Made by a program: the position numbers and the translations under genes. From NCBI GenBank assembly GCA_018066165.1, contig JAGHRX010000064.1:1-33206 (forward strand): a stretch of 33,206 bases of DNA, in the 5' to 3' direction. Source of the DNA: UBA1723 sp018066165. GTDB taxonomy: Bacteria > Bacteroidota > Bacteroidia > Bacteroidales > Paludibacteraceae. Numbering within the stretch: the stretch's first letter is position 1; each line of letters starts with the position of its first letter. The notes beneath the pieces were generated by a model, which saw nothing but the letters and a program-made list of their open reading frames with translations, was not told where the DNA came from and did not search any database. Shown one piece after another: positions 9,501 through 17,691 of the stretch.

Positions 9501-9980
9501 GCATACCAGACAAGTGTGGATGGCATCAACTGGACAACAGCGGCAGATTTTACACCTGAGACAACAGTTTCTGTAGACGCTGTGCCATACATGCACGACG
9601 GCACATACCTATTCCGTGCAGTCGCAGCCGACGATGCTTTTGAATTGTTGCAGTATCTTGACGGCATTGTCGAGATTCCAGCCGACAACATCACTAACAT
9701 TGTAATTCTACACTTCAACAATGGAGACAATCCTGTCACAGACAAGATCGAGATTCCTACCGTCTTCACTCCTCACGAGGTGAACGGTGCGAACGACGAT
9801 TTCATGCCAGGCTACACAGTTGTCATCTACAACCGTTTCGGAGACGTCATCTGCAAGTCGGACAACGGATGGAACGGAAAGTACAAGGGTGAGACTGCCG
9901 ACGCAGGAGTCTACATCTACGTCTTGACAATGAAGGACGGATCAGAAAAGAGAGGAACTATCCAATTGTATAGAAAATAA
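6594..9980 (+). CDS. Giant T9SS type-B secreted surface protein 2, paralogue of protein 1
   Basis: A 1128-residue exported protein, closely similar along its whole length to the preceding gene. It has a signal peptide (residues 1-24, ending SVFS-Q), the same series of nine G-[DEN]-Y-containing beta modules, a Big_2 domain at about 841-930 and a type-B sorting domain at about 1053-1128 with PTVFTPHEVNG and WNGKYKGETADAGVY. Divergence is concentrated in the middle modules (for example KKDDPADDPSP near residue 290), while the N-terminal pair of modules and the C-terminus are nearly identical. Codon use is more biased toward highly expressed codons than in protein 1, which suggests stronger expression. 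It starts the operon continuing with the OmpA/PD40 gene 18 bases downstream and the PorP/SprF gene. Likely a surface adhesin or filament subunit. Confidence 0.88.
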   Translation: MKSLLMKLGVVWIMLSSFFPSVFSQGVLVIEISDTLNIPLSDYYVRIKDSKGITQTYRTNSEGRVQENNFPVGDYTYSFSYGDYNTGSFTVKSGEPTWVDLDFRRVVINFKDEKGNPTSGNFVTLYKREDDGTRTLVAQKASGSNGQALFVVPEGNYTYVAADGEHNIVVADKNINTTVTVASKLVTYTTSFRFIKGGQVISVYAKDVNVKQSQNGTFRDYGIVLAHGTTQSNGYVEYQQTDGRISCPVGEYKYSVYTRDYGTLEGIYYVTQNSSEKNNVVDIIIPEKKDDPADDPSPIITPNVKDTTYILKYHVVNCDTKLPVYNLASRYAIPGTGLSSFTTTDLFGYATFSVNKGTYDCIIPQKTRKNVYVDKDTTIEFCIDRRPAPDGKPASDEKYVYFQFFYKGEEVFPQTIQKISVEKVENGKYLSYVTLKPTEDSLTGIKKYSDPMTLLDGKYYYSFYIEEYNTTYRSGSFTTDTLETTDTLKIVFEEKVNVDIYVLHHDSTPANSSYSVTYTDNYKTTRRTDENGHIQVTLTPKDYIFGAIDQTMNVTVKNDTSLYFYLPEPDQMRNVYFKFLHDGQIVYPNVTTLNFYRDNSTQQFAFLSSTLKYDFEGMERAYVFDKPIELPVDTFTANYYIDDYEFDGQMYHKFYLNASPNDTTIYIVVPVKRVVDIQIQDSKGSNVQGVFAKIYKYEEDGTLSSYLDYDGNSHSKLMSDAVGTVRDHLVPGRYQIQILDIVRDFDVTEYDVRFTIVSDADRYNVKFTVLYSDDHTPVPNLKFDVKKANQHHNSGITNADGEVKYQSEPGDYTYTLYYGEGISGNYKITNKDEEFVIYIDRPVLVKTIAIYGGENCLTAGQSTKFSALITPSNATQKNVEWSIDNNVIAKISSDGTLTANTIGLTGQVKVTAKSKDDSGVFGTITVNIEEEQCIRYYTLAFGDGSTEMVLDDYVFDLVVTPSQNKYQYYAYQTSVDGINWTTAADFTPETTVSVDAVPYMHDGTYLFRAVAADDAFELLQYLDGIVEIPADNITNIVILHFNNGDNPVTDKIEIPTVFTPHEVNGANDDFMPGYTVVIYNRFGDVICKSDNGWNGKYKGETADAGVYIYVLTMKDGSEKRGTIQLYRK

Positions 9981-9998
9981 GAATAAGGAAAAACGGTA

Positions 9999-11423
9999 AT
10001 GAAAAAAACGATATCAGCCATTCTGCTTTCCGCACCATGTTTCATGGCAAGTGCATTGGAGAGTTTGGAATGTAATTTTATAGACAAATTCGTGAATGTG
10101 GACGGGTACCAGGCCGTCTCACGCATCAACGACACAACAATTGTCATCAAGCGTTCCGACAGTTTGTACATCGCAAAGACAGACAATCTTGGCAAAGTGT
10201 ACGACTACACTTACGATGAGAACTTGACTTCTCTTAAAGCAGAAGGACAGATCGCATTCGACGGGAAAGATTCGTACTACTACACAAACGGAGGAAAGAT
10301 GTACGTGGCTAAGATCAAAAACGGAAAGATTCTGTCGACTGCACCCGCAGAAATCCCAGGCACTATCATGAAGCGTGAGAAATACAATCACTCCGCTCTT
10401 GTGTATGCAAGCTGGCACTACAAACCAGAAGACACAATCCGTGTAAGCAATCCAACAATCTCAAAGAATGGCAAGCAGATTTTCTTCTCCGCCAACATGA
10501 AGGATTCAAAAGGTAGAGACATCTACTCAGCTAACATCAACAGCAACGGATCATTCACTCAGCCAAGAAAGCTTGGCAAGAGTGTCAATTCAGATGGAGA
10601 CGAGGATTTCCCATACATTCGTAAAGATGGACAGATTACTTTCTGCTCCAACAGAAAGAACTCATCTGCTCCAACCGACAATGGAAAATTCAACGTCTAT
10701 ATATCAAAGACAAACACAACTCAGACTCCTGAGTTGATGCAGGATTTCGTAATGAGAAATGCACCAGAGATCGTAAAGGTGGAGGTCGACACTACTCCAG
10801 CCCCAATTGCAGACACTTTGGTGGCAGTCACTCCTGTCGCACCTGTAGTCCCAGACACATTGGTAGCGATCAACGAGCCTGTGAAAAAGGTTGAGCCAGA
10901 GAAACCAGTTGTAAAGGACGAAGACGACTATACGGATGAGCCAAACGAGAACGGAAGAATTCTTCAGGCACTTGCCTACGATTCCGACTCTACTGGTTAT
11001 CCTGTATCCGCAAAACAATTGTCAGAGATTTTCCAGGACGACCAAGAGGCTATGGTTATGGCGTCTAAGCACGTTGTCGCTGGAGTTGACAAACGAATCT
11101 TCTACTTTGACTACGACACAGATGTGTTGAACAACAAAGAGTATGAGAAAGATATCCAGTGTATCGTCGACTTCATCAATTTCTACCCAGGCAACTCATT
11201 CCTTATCATCGGTCACACAGACGAAAGAGGAACACGCGAGTACAACAACGCGCTAAGTATCCGTCGTGCAAAGAAGATCGAAAGCATCCTTGCGCAGAGA
11301 GGAATCTCACGTTCAAGAATGTTTGTGATGGGACTTGGAGAAGATCGACCTGTAATCCGTCATGCACAGACAGAGGATCAGCATCAGAAGAACCGTCGTG
11401 TGGAGATTTTGAAAATGGAGTAA
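9999..11423 (+). CDS. OmpA-family protein with PD40 propeller repeats (module 1)
   Basis: A 474-residue exported protein. The signal peptide covers about residues 1-19. An N-terminal domain includes PD40 (WD40-like beta propeller) motifs near residues 149-180 (PTISKNGKQIFFSAN, GRDIYSA) and 200-222 (DFPYIRKDGQITFCSN). A Pro/Val/Asp-rich linker spans about 262-315. The C-terminal OmpA domain (about 364-474) contains the peptidoglycan-binding Asp408 in GHTDERG and Arg423 in LSIRRA. Known relatives include PorE and other T9SS-linked OmpA/PD40 proteins that tie outer-membrane machinery to peptidoglycan. There is no lipobox cysteine at the signal cleavage site. It lies 18 bases after the giant protein and 45 before the PorP-like gene, so it is probably co-translated with both. 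Confidence 0.87.
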   Translation: MKKTISAILLSAPCFMASALESLECNFIDKFVNVDGYQAVSRINDTTIVIKRSDSLYIAKTDNLGKVYDYTYDENLTSLKAEGQIAFDGKDSYYYTNGGKMYVAKIKNGKILSTAPAEIPGTIMKREKYNHSALVYASWHYKPEDTIRVSNPTISKNGKQIFFSANMKDSKGRDIYSANINSNGSFTQPRKLGKSVNSDGDEDFPYIRKDGQITFCSNRKNSSAPTDNGKFNVYISKTNTTQTPELMQDFVMRNAPEIVKVEVDTTPAPIADTLVAVTPVAPVVPDTLVAINEPVKKVEPEKPVVKDEDDYTDEPNENGRILQALAYDSDSTGYPVSAKQLSEIFQDDQEAMVMASKHVVAGVDKRIFYFDYDTDVLNNKEYEKDIQCIVDFINFYPGNSFLIIGHTDERGTREYNNALSIRRAKKIESILAQRGISRSRMFVMGLGEDRPVIRHAQTEDQHQKNRRVEILKME

Positions 11424-11434
11424 AAACAAATCAG

Positions 11435-11462
11435 AATGCTTAATTCGCAATTCATAATTAAG
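11435..11462. repeat. 28-bp A+T-rich repeat, copy upstream of PorP-like gene 1
   Basis: This copy matches 19291-19318 at 27 of 28 positions; both lie between the OmpA and PorP-like genes of their modules. The core ATTCGYAATTCATAATTAAG is the reverse complement of the tandem repeat at 31862-31895. In this copy it opens a spurious in-frame extension of the PorP-like frame from 11436. Confidence 0.75.
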
Positions 11463-11468
11463 GGAATG

Positions 11469-12362
11469 ATGAAAAGAACATATATAAAATTGTTGACGGT
11501 GCTGTTTGCGTTGATCAGTGGATTCAACTCATACGCTCAGCAGGATCTAATGGTGTCGCAGCAGATTTTTTCACGAATGAATATCAACCCTGCCGGTACA
11601 GGTAACATGGAGCGTTTCGATGCTTTCGTGCTTGGCCGCATCCAGTGGGCAGGAGTAGACAACTCACCAAGAACAGGACTGCTAAACTTCGCATATTATA
11701 ATGACCCACTTCGTTCGAGCATCGGACTAACACTCAACTACGATAATCAGGGTATAGGCAACAGCCAGACTAATTTACAAGCTGTGTATGCATACCACAT
11801 CGACTTGAATCCGAAGTATATCCTATCAATGGGATTGTCAGCAGGAGTTGGCATAAGCAGTTTTGATCCATACGCCAACACGATCAGAGATGAGGAGCCT
11901 GATTTCTCATCTTACGTGCAGGACAAGACAACAGAGATTAAGCCAGACTTCAACTTCGGACTGGAGTTGACATCAAAGAATTGGTTGATCGGTTTGTCAG
12001 CCACTCACCTTTTGAAGTCAGTGCCAACAACATTCCAGAGAGGACGACACATTTATGCATACGCACGTTGCTTAGTGCCACTTAATGAGACACTGGATTT
12101 GGCACCGATGGTTTCATACATCCATCAGCACCAAGTGAACGAAGGAGAGATCGGTGCAATGTTGTTTATCAAAAAAATGTTCTGGGGAGGAGCAACATGG
12201 AAGCCTGACTTTGGCAACTTCGGAGATCTAAACTTGCTTGCTGTAGATTTAGGAGTTGAGGTTAAGAATTTCCGCGTCGGCTACGCCTATACATTCAACG
12301 TCGGAAAGTACAACAATCTTCCATCCAACACGCATGAGTTGTTGTTGAGCGTACACTTCTAA
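11469..12362 (+). CDS. PorP/SprF-family T9SS outer-membrane protein (module 1)
   Basis: A 297-residue outer-membrane beta-barrel of the PorP/SprF family. The signal peptide is residues 1-23 (cleavage SYA-Q). The family N-terminus QQDLMVSQQIFSRMNINPAGTG is present, as are YAYHIDLNPKYILSMGLSAGVG and the C-terminal strand ending in an aromatic residue (LLLSVHF). I chose the ATG at 11469 because the paralogue at 19326 starts at the same point (MKRIYIKLL); 11466 is a one-codon alternative, and the longer frame from 11436 only translates an intergenic repeat. SprF-type proteins are known to be required for secretion or attachment of adjacent type-B T9SS substrates such as SprB. It is the last gene of module 1, followed by a terminator. 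Confidence 0.9.
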   Translation: MKRTYIKLLTVLFALISGFNSYAQQDLMVSQQIFSRMNINPAGTGNMERFDAFVLGRIQWAGVDNSPRTGLLNFAYYNDPLRSSIGLTLNYDNQGIGNSQTNLQAVYAYHIDLNPKYILSMGLSAGVGISSFDPYANTIRDEEPDFSSYVQDKTTEIKPDFNFGLELTSKNWLIGLSATHLLKSVPTTFQRGRHIYAYARCLVPLNETLDLAPMVSYIHQHQVNEGEIGAMLFIKKMFWGGATWKPDFGNFGDLNLLAVDLGVEVKNFRVGYAYTFNVGKYNNLPSNTHELLLSVHF

Positions 12363-12388
12363 TTCAAATCAAGAATTAAATTAAAAGC

Positions 12389-12428
12389 AAATGGGATGTG
12401 CTCGAAATGAGCTGCATCCCATTTTTTG
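12389..12428 (+). terminator. Rho-independent terminator of module 1
   Basis: The stem AAATGGGATG (12389-12398) / CATCCCATTT (12415-12424) contains an inner GCTC/GAGC helix around a GAAAT loop and runs into TTTTTT. It begins 27 bases after the PorP-like stop. Confidence 0.88.
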
Positions 12429-12497
12429 TGTAAGTTCATAAATAAGCCATGAAAAGTTAAAAAAAATTAAACGCTTACTACATCAGCAAATTTTATA

Positions 12498-12505
12498 TAA
12501 TTTTG
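12498..12505 (+). promoter_or_regulatory. Bacteroidota -7 box (TAATTTTG) for module 2
   Basis: TAATTTTG matches TAnnTTTG and sits 51 bases before the start at 12556, after the terminator of module 1. The -33 region is weak. Placement between a terminator and a start codon makes it the best promoter candidate for the second module. Confidence 0.5.
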
Positions 12506-12555
12506 CAGTTTGATGATGTACAACACAAAAAAGACAAAAAATTATACAAAATTAT

Positions 12556-15500
12556 ATGAATAACAGATTCCCTTTATTGAAAGTCATGTTGGCTTTCATG
12601 TTGAGTTTCGTCGGGCAATTGACCTTTGCCGACGGAATTTTGGTGTTCCAGGTGACAGACACCAAAAACAAGCCAATGGAAGGAGTAAAAATCAAATTGA
12701 GCGGAGACAGTGCAGTCGCCGATTTGGAATTTACGACAGACAAGCTTGGCAGATACACTAATCCTAAGTTCAAATCCGGCACATACAAATATGAAGTGCA
12801 ATACGGAGACTGGGCTAAAGGTGCAGTTACCGTTCCAGACGAAGAGTTTGGATGGGTAAACGTCAACTTCCGTGAATTGATCATTAGTTTCAAAGATTTT
12901 GACAATGCGCCAATTGAAGGAAGAACAGTGAAATTGTACTCAGACAAAAACGGAGAGAAGGGAGAGTATATCAGCACCAAAATAAGCGACAAAGACGGTT
13001 TTGTAAAATACATCGTTCCAGAAGGAAACTATATCTTCCAAACACTAAAGGGAGAGCAGAAAGTGACAGTCGACGACAAGGTCAAGACACAGGAGGTTTC
13101 TATTCCAAGTGGACAGATCACACACAAGACATACTTTGAGTTTCAGCAAGACAGTGTTCCATTCAAAGTAAAGACAAAAGACATCAAGATTTACGCTTTA
13201 GGCACAGACTCGCTTGTTGGTCAGATTGTAGTACAGTCGCCGACAGAATATGCTCGTACAGAAAGCTACTGTAGTCCGGCAGCTGGTAAATATGAGTTCA
13301 GAGTAGAGACTATGGCTTTTGGACAAGTAAAAGGCACATTCATTGTCGACGACAATGATCCAATCGACGAGCTTGTCATCCCGATCAACATGAACTCATA
13401 CATTAATGGACAAGGAGGCAACGCCGGAGAAGGTGGAGAAGAAGGAGATAAAGAGCCTCAGTTCCAAAAGGAGTTGGCAAAATGGGGAAAAGACACGTTG
13501 TCTTCAGGACATTTCGTAACAGTGATTGTCTACGATCCATTAGACGACACAAAACCATTGGACAATGTGTTCTGCTACATGGATATGTTGAGCGTCGGCA
13601 AACCAATGCCATTCTCACTTACAGACAAAAGTGGAACTTGTATGCTGCCAGCATTATTGAATGAGGATTACCTACTCCACGTCGCAAACAAAAAGATTAA
13701 AATCAACAATCTTCAGAGCGACACTGTTATCGTGTTGAAAGACTGGAGCAGAAGCGACTACACTGACCTATTGTTCAGAATTTCATTTGAAGGAACTGAG
13801 TTCAACCCTACAACAATCGATAGCGTAATATTCGGCACAAGATACGAGACTGACAGTTTTTATATGCCAGCCAAATTGATTATGCTGCCAACTAAGAGCG
13901 AGACAAGCGACACTTTGTACTACAACAATCCACTAAGAGTAGGTACAGGCACATACGATTTCGGATTCAACATCAACGAGATGACCGCAGAAGGATTCCT
14001 TAGTGACTACCTAAGACTCTTCACCGGAGACCAAACAAGATACGCAGAATACGACATTGCTCCTGTATACACTGTAAATGTTATCGTATGCAAACCAGAC
14101 ACAGTATCTCGCTACATGACAGCGTTCCCATTGCAAATCAATGGTTACAAGGACAGATACACCAACACAGACGGTTTCTACCAGTATGGAACTACAAAAG
14201 ACAGCTTCTCAGTTGAGTTTTTTGGTGAGAAAAAGAAATTCTTAGTAACTAAGGACACTACCGTATACTTCATCTACGACGAGAGAGTGCAGAACGCATA
14301 TTTCAAATTCGTACATGACGGTCAGATTGTATACCCTAACTTCAAATACTTGGAGGTGTTCACAAACGACTCTCTAAGCAAACCAAAGTCAGCTGGTATT
14401 TTGTTGTCAAAGACTACATATAATGACGATAAGGAAATCAACATTTTCCCTGACAGTTTGAATCTTCGTGAAGGCGACTACACACTCAAGTACACAATGA
14501 AGGACTTCTACTACGAGGGAACATTTGAGTGGCCATTTAATATTGAAAACGCGCGAGGCACAGACACCACTATCTACGTTGTTATCCCAACTAAGAGAAA
14601 TGTGGAGCTTATCATCACAGATGCCCTTGGCTCATACGTTCAGGGAATCTTCGGAAAGATTTATAAATATGATGAGACAGGAGAGCATTTGATCAACTCA
14701 TTCATCTACGATGAAGCTAAGCATGAGAATCTTTTGTCAGACGCCAACGGAATCGTCCGCGACCACTTGTTGCCAGGCAAGTATCAGTTGAGAATCCTTG
14801 ATATCGTTAAGAATTTCGTCGTTGGCGACTACGATTTGAAGTTTGACATCAGAAACGGTGTTCCAATGAAACATATTAAGTTCATTGTAAAGAACAAGAA
14901 CACACAGAAGCCAATGCAGGGCTTGGAGTTGGTTGTCAACAAAGACAGTGCCCAGTATTCTACAGATGTCACTTCTGAGGTTGGAGAGATCGTGATCGAA
15001 TGTCCTAAGGGTGATTACTCATACGTTCTAAACTATGGTAAGGATCACGCAGACTCATTCACAGTCAACAACGATACTACAATCTACATTTATGTAGAGG
15101 ATGAGGTTAAGATTGAAAACATTGTTTTGGATGCTAAGGATTGTTTGGCAGAGGGTGCTTCAATGCAGATTGAACCAATCATCACTCCAAACAATGCTAC
15201 AAGAAAAGCATTGAAGTGGACAATGAACAACCCAGTGCTTGGATACATTGACGGAACAGGTAAGTTCACAGCCAACACAATCGGTTTGACTGGTTTGGTT
15301 ACAATCAAAGCAACCACAACAGACGGAACAAACCTAACTGCTGAGAAGATGATCCAGATTGGTGGAACATCATGTGGAGACAGCATCAAGACTGAGTTTG
15401 AAGGTGGTGGCGACGAGATTGCACGTACAGACGACAGTTTGACTATCGTTATCACTCCAGGCAAGGAGCCATTCAAACGTTGCTACGCCGTACAGGAATT

Positions 15501-17688
15501 GCAGGGTGACAAGTGGGTAGTGATTGAAGGTCCGACACAGGACACTGCGATCATCATCTCAACAGTCAATATGAATGAGAAGGAGCATACAATCCGTGTA
15601 ATCTCAGGAACAGATTGCGACAAGATTGCCAACGGTGAGGTGACACCTGATGATCCAGAGTCTGCCGATAAGATTGGCGACACATTGAAGATCAAGAACA
15701 CAAAGATCTTCTTCAAGCAAGGAATTAATGGAATCTGTGAGAAGATGGACAACGTGCTTGTAGAGATCGAGGGAGACAACCTTGACAACTTGGTTGCAGG
15801 AACAAACATCAAGTGGTATTCTCAGGCAAACGGAGATGCTGATTTCGTTGAGATTCCAGAGGCTACAAACAAGATAAGCATCAACTTGAATATCGTAGGT
15901 GAGACTACAATCAAGGTTGCTTTGGTAAAAGACGAGACAGAATTGGTTAAGGCTCAGAAGAAATTCGTTTCTGAAGACAGTCTAAAGATCAAGTTGACAA
16001 CAGATAAAGAGAGAGCTTGCTATGGCGACGCAGTTAATCTAAAGGCGGAGACAATCAACGGAGCATACAAATCAATCGTATGGGAGGACAGCAGCAAGGT
16101 TGCTGATCGCAGCATAACAGCAGACACAATCATGTACAAGGTGGTTGCAGAGAGCAAGTTGGGATACTGTCCAAACGCAGCAGACTCAATCAAACTTGTT
16201 GTTGATTTCAAGCCAGAGGTTGAGTTGGCAATCAGCAGAGAGGCTGTTTGTGACGACTCAAGCAATGTGACTCTTACAATCACGTCGGCTCAGAAGAGAG
16301 ACGATTTGATATACACTTGGAAGAATTTCGAGACTACAGACACAGTCTTGACAGACGTTCCAATGGAGAACACAACATACGAGGCAACAGTTAGCACAGC
16401 ACTTGGAATCTGTGAAAGCGTAACAATGAACAAGTCAGTTTCAGTAGCTAAGAACGTTGAATTTGCAGCAAAGACAACTGACAGCATCTACTGTAAGGGC
16501 AGCGAGGTTGCAATCGCAATCGAGAAGATCAACGGAGGTTCTCTAAACGAAAATATCCAGTTCACTTTGAACGACATCTTGTTCAGTGGAGACACTGCTA
16601 AGACAGAGGCCAACACAACAGTTTACGCATTACGCGCTAAAGATTTGACAGGAGGATGTCCAGACGCAGTAGACACAATCAGAATCAAACTTGACCGACC
16701 AGTTGATTTCAATTTGACACAGACTGCCACAACAATCTGTAACGTCGGATCTGATAGTGTTAAGATTTCTATCGTTGCTGACCCAGCAGAAAACTACAGT
16801 TACATTTGGTCAACAGGTGCAAAGGACACAACAATGATCACTGTTCTTCCTGACGTGGATTCAGCATACACAGTTAACGCAAACAGCCAGTACTTGAGAT
16901 GTCCATCAATGCAGATCTCTACAAGTATCACAGTCAACGAGGCTGTCAAGGTTGCTCTTGAAGCCGACGTCGACAGAATTTGCCAGACAGGTGCTGATTC
17001 AGTCAAACTTACGGCTATGGCAGAGAACGGTGAGCCATCATCATGGATCTGGTGGGACGGTGCTGTGACAACAACACCTGAGCGTAAGATTCTTCCTACT
17101 GCAACAAGCGTTATGTGGGTAAGAGGAAACGACAACGTATGTGCGGTGAGCGACACAGCAAGCGTGACAATCACAGTTGACGCTCCACACACTGCTCACC
17201 TTGCGACTACTTCTACTAAGTTTGTATATGGTGGTGCAATCGACATGGTTGCTTCATTCAACGGAAACGTAGAGGGGCCAATCACATGGTACAGCGAAAA
17301 TGCAGAAGGCGACATCACTTCTCTTGGCGAGACAGAAGAGCTTAAACACTCAGACATGCCAAGCGGAGATGTCAAGTACTACTTCGTCGCAAAGAACGGA
17401 GCATGTCCTGATGTCAAGAGTGATATCATGACAATCGCACTTGTTGACGATGTCAATATTCCTACCGTCTTCACTCCATTTGAGAAGAACGGTGAGAACG
17501 ATGAGTTCATGCTTGGTTACGACGTTGTGATCTACGACAGATTCGGTAACTTGATCCACCGTGGCGACAATGGTTGGGACGGAACTTACAAAGGCGACGT
17601 TGCAGACGCAGGTGTTTACGTCTACACATTGACATTGAAGGACGGTCGTGAGAAGAAGGGTACAATTCAGGTGTTTAAAAGAGACTAA
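12556..17688 (+). CDS. Giant T9SS type-B secreted surface protein 3 with extra Ig-like array
   Basis: A 1710-residue exported protein and the largest gene here. A signal peptide covers residues 1-25 (ending TFA-D). About nine beta modules follow, with hairpins near residues 73, 155, 242, 368, 463, 548, 638, 739 and 817, in the same order as in the two paralogues. A Big_2 domain lies at about 848-935. Unlike the paralogues it then continues with a linker region (about 940-1140) and roughly six Ig/PKD-like domains of about 80 residues (about 1144-1631). Five of these carry a cysteine near each end (for example RACYGD...GYCPNA, RICQTG...NVCAVS); the last lacks the first cysteine. The type-B sorting domain is at about 1634-1710 (IPTVFTPFEKNG, VIYDRFG, WDGTYKG). 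The next gene begins 3 bases after its stop. Likely a long surface stalk or adhesin. Confidence 0.88.
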   Translation: MNNRFPLLKVMLAFMLSFVGQLTFADGILVFQVTDTKNKPMEGVKIKLSGDSAVADLEFTTDKLGRYTNPKFKSGTYKYEVQYGDWAKGAVTVPDEEFGWVNVNFRELIISFKDFDNAPIEGRTVKLYSDKNGEKGEYISTKISDKDGFVKYIVPEGNYIFQTLKGEQKVTVDDKVKTQEVSIPSGQITHKTYFEFQQDSVPFKVKTKDIKIYALGTDSLVGQIVVQSPTEYARTESYCSPAAGKYEFRVETMAFGQVKGTFIVDDNDPIDELVIPINMNSYINGQGGNAGEGGEEGDKEPQFQKELAKWGKDTLSSGHFVTVIVYDPLDDTKPLDNVFCYMDMLSVGKPMPFSLTDKSGTCMLPALLNEDYLLHVANKKIKINNLQSDTVIVLKDWSRSDYTDLLFRISFEGTEFNPTTIDSVIFGTRYETDSFYMPAKLIMLPTKSETSDTLYYNNPLRVGTGTYDFGFNINEMTAEGFLSDYLRLFTGDQTRYAEYDIAPVYTVNVIVCKPDTVSRYMTAFPLQINGYKDRYTNTDGFYQYGTTKDSFSVEFFGEKKKFLVTKDTTVYFIYDERVQNAYFKFVHDGQIVYPNFKYLEVFTNDSLSKPKSAGILLSKTTYNDDKEINIFPDSLNLREGDYTLKYTMKDFYYEGTFEWPFNIENARGTDTTIYVVIPTKRNVELIITDALGSYVQGIFGKIYKYDETGEHLINSFIYDEAKHENLLSDANGIVRDHLLPGKYQLRILDIVKNFVVGDYDLKFDIRNGVPMKHIKFIVKNKNTQKPMQGLELVVNKDSAQYSTDVTSEVGEIVIECPKGDYSYVLNYGKDHADSFTVNNDTTIYIYVEDEVKIENIVLDAKDCLAEGASMQIEPIITPNNATRKALKWTMNNPVLGYIDGTGKFTANTIGLTGLVTIKATTTDGTNLTAEKMIQIGGTSCGDSIKTEFEGGGDEIARTDDSLTIVITPGKEPFKRCYAVQELQGDKWVVIEGPTQDTAIIISTVNMNEKEHTIRVISGTDCDKIANGEVTPDDPESADKIGDTLKIKNTKIFFKQGINGICEKMDNVLVEIEGDNLDNLVAGTNIKWYSQANGDADFVEIPEATNKISINLNIVGETTIKVALVKDETELVKAQKKFVSEDSLKIKLTTDKERACYGDAVNLKAETINGAYKSIVWEDSSKVADRSITADTIMYKVVAESKLGYCPNAADSIKLVVDFKPEVELAISREAVCDDSSNVTLTITSAQKRDDLIYTWKNFETTDTVLTDVPMENTTYEATVSTALGICESVTMNKSVSVAKNVEFAAKTTDSIYCKGSEVAIAIEKINGGSLNENIQFTLNDILFSGDTAKTEANTTVYALRAKDLTGGCPDAVDTIRIKLDRPVDFNLTQTATTICNVGSDSVKISIVADPAENYSYIWSTGAKDTTMITVLPDVDSAYTVNANSQYLRCPSMQISTSITVNEAVKVALEADVDRICQTGADSVKLTAMAENGEPSSWIWWDGAVTTTPERKILPTATSVMWVRGNDNVCAVSDTASVTITVDAPHTAHLATTSTKFVYGGAIDMVASFNGNVEGPITWYSENAEGDITSLGETEELKHSDMPSGDVKYYFVAKNGACPDVKSDIMTIALVDDVNIPTVFTPFEKNGENDEFMLGYDVVIYDRFGNLIHRGDNGWDGTYKGDVADAGVYVYTLTLKDGREKKGTIQVFKRD

Positions 17689-17691
17689 AAA

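Noticed and set aside
11436..11468. Upstream ATG for the PorP-like gene of module 1
   Set aside because: The extra residues translate the intergenic repeat; the paralogue starts at the position equivalent to 11469 and the signal peptide then has normal length.
12552..13013. 153-codon open frame on the minus strand
   Set aside because: Lies entirely antisense to the giant protein gene, with no recognisable domain or promoter; a shadow of biased codon use.
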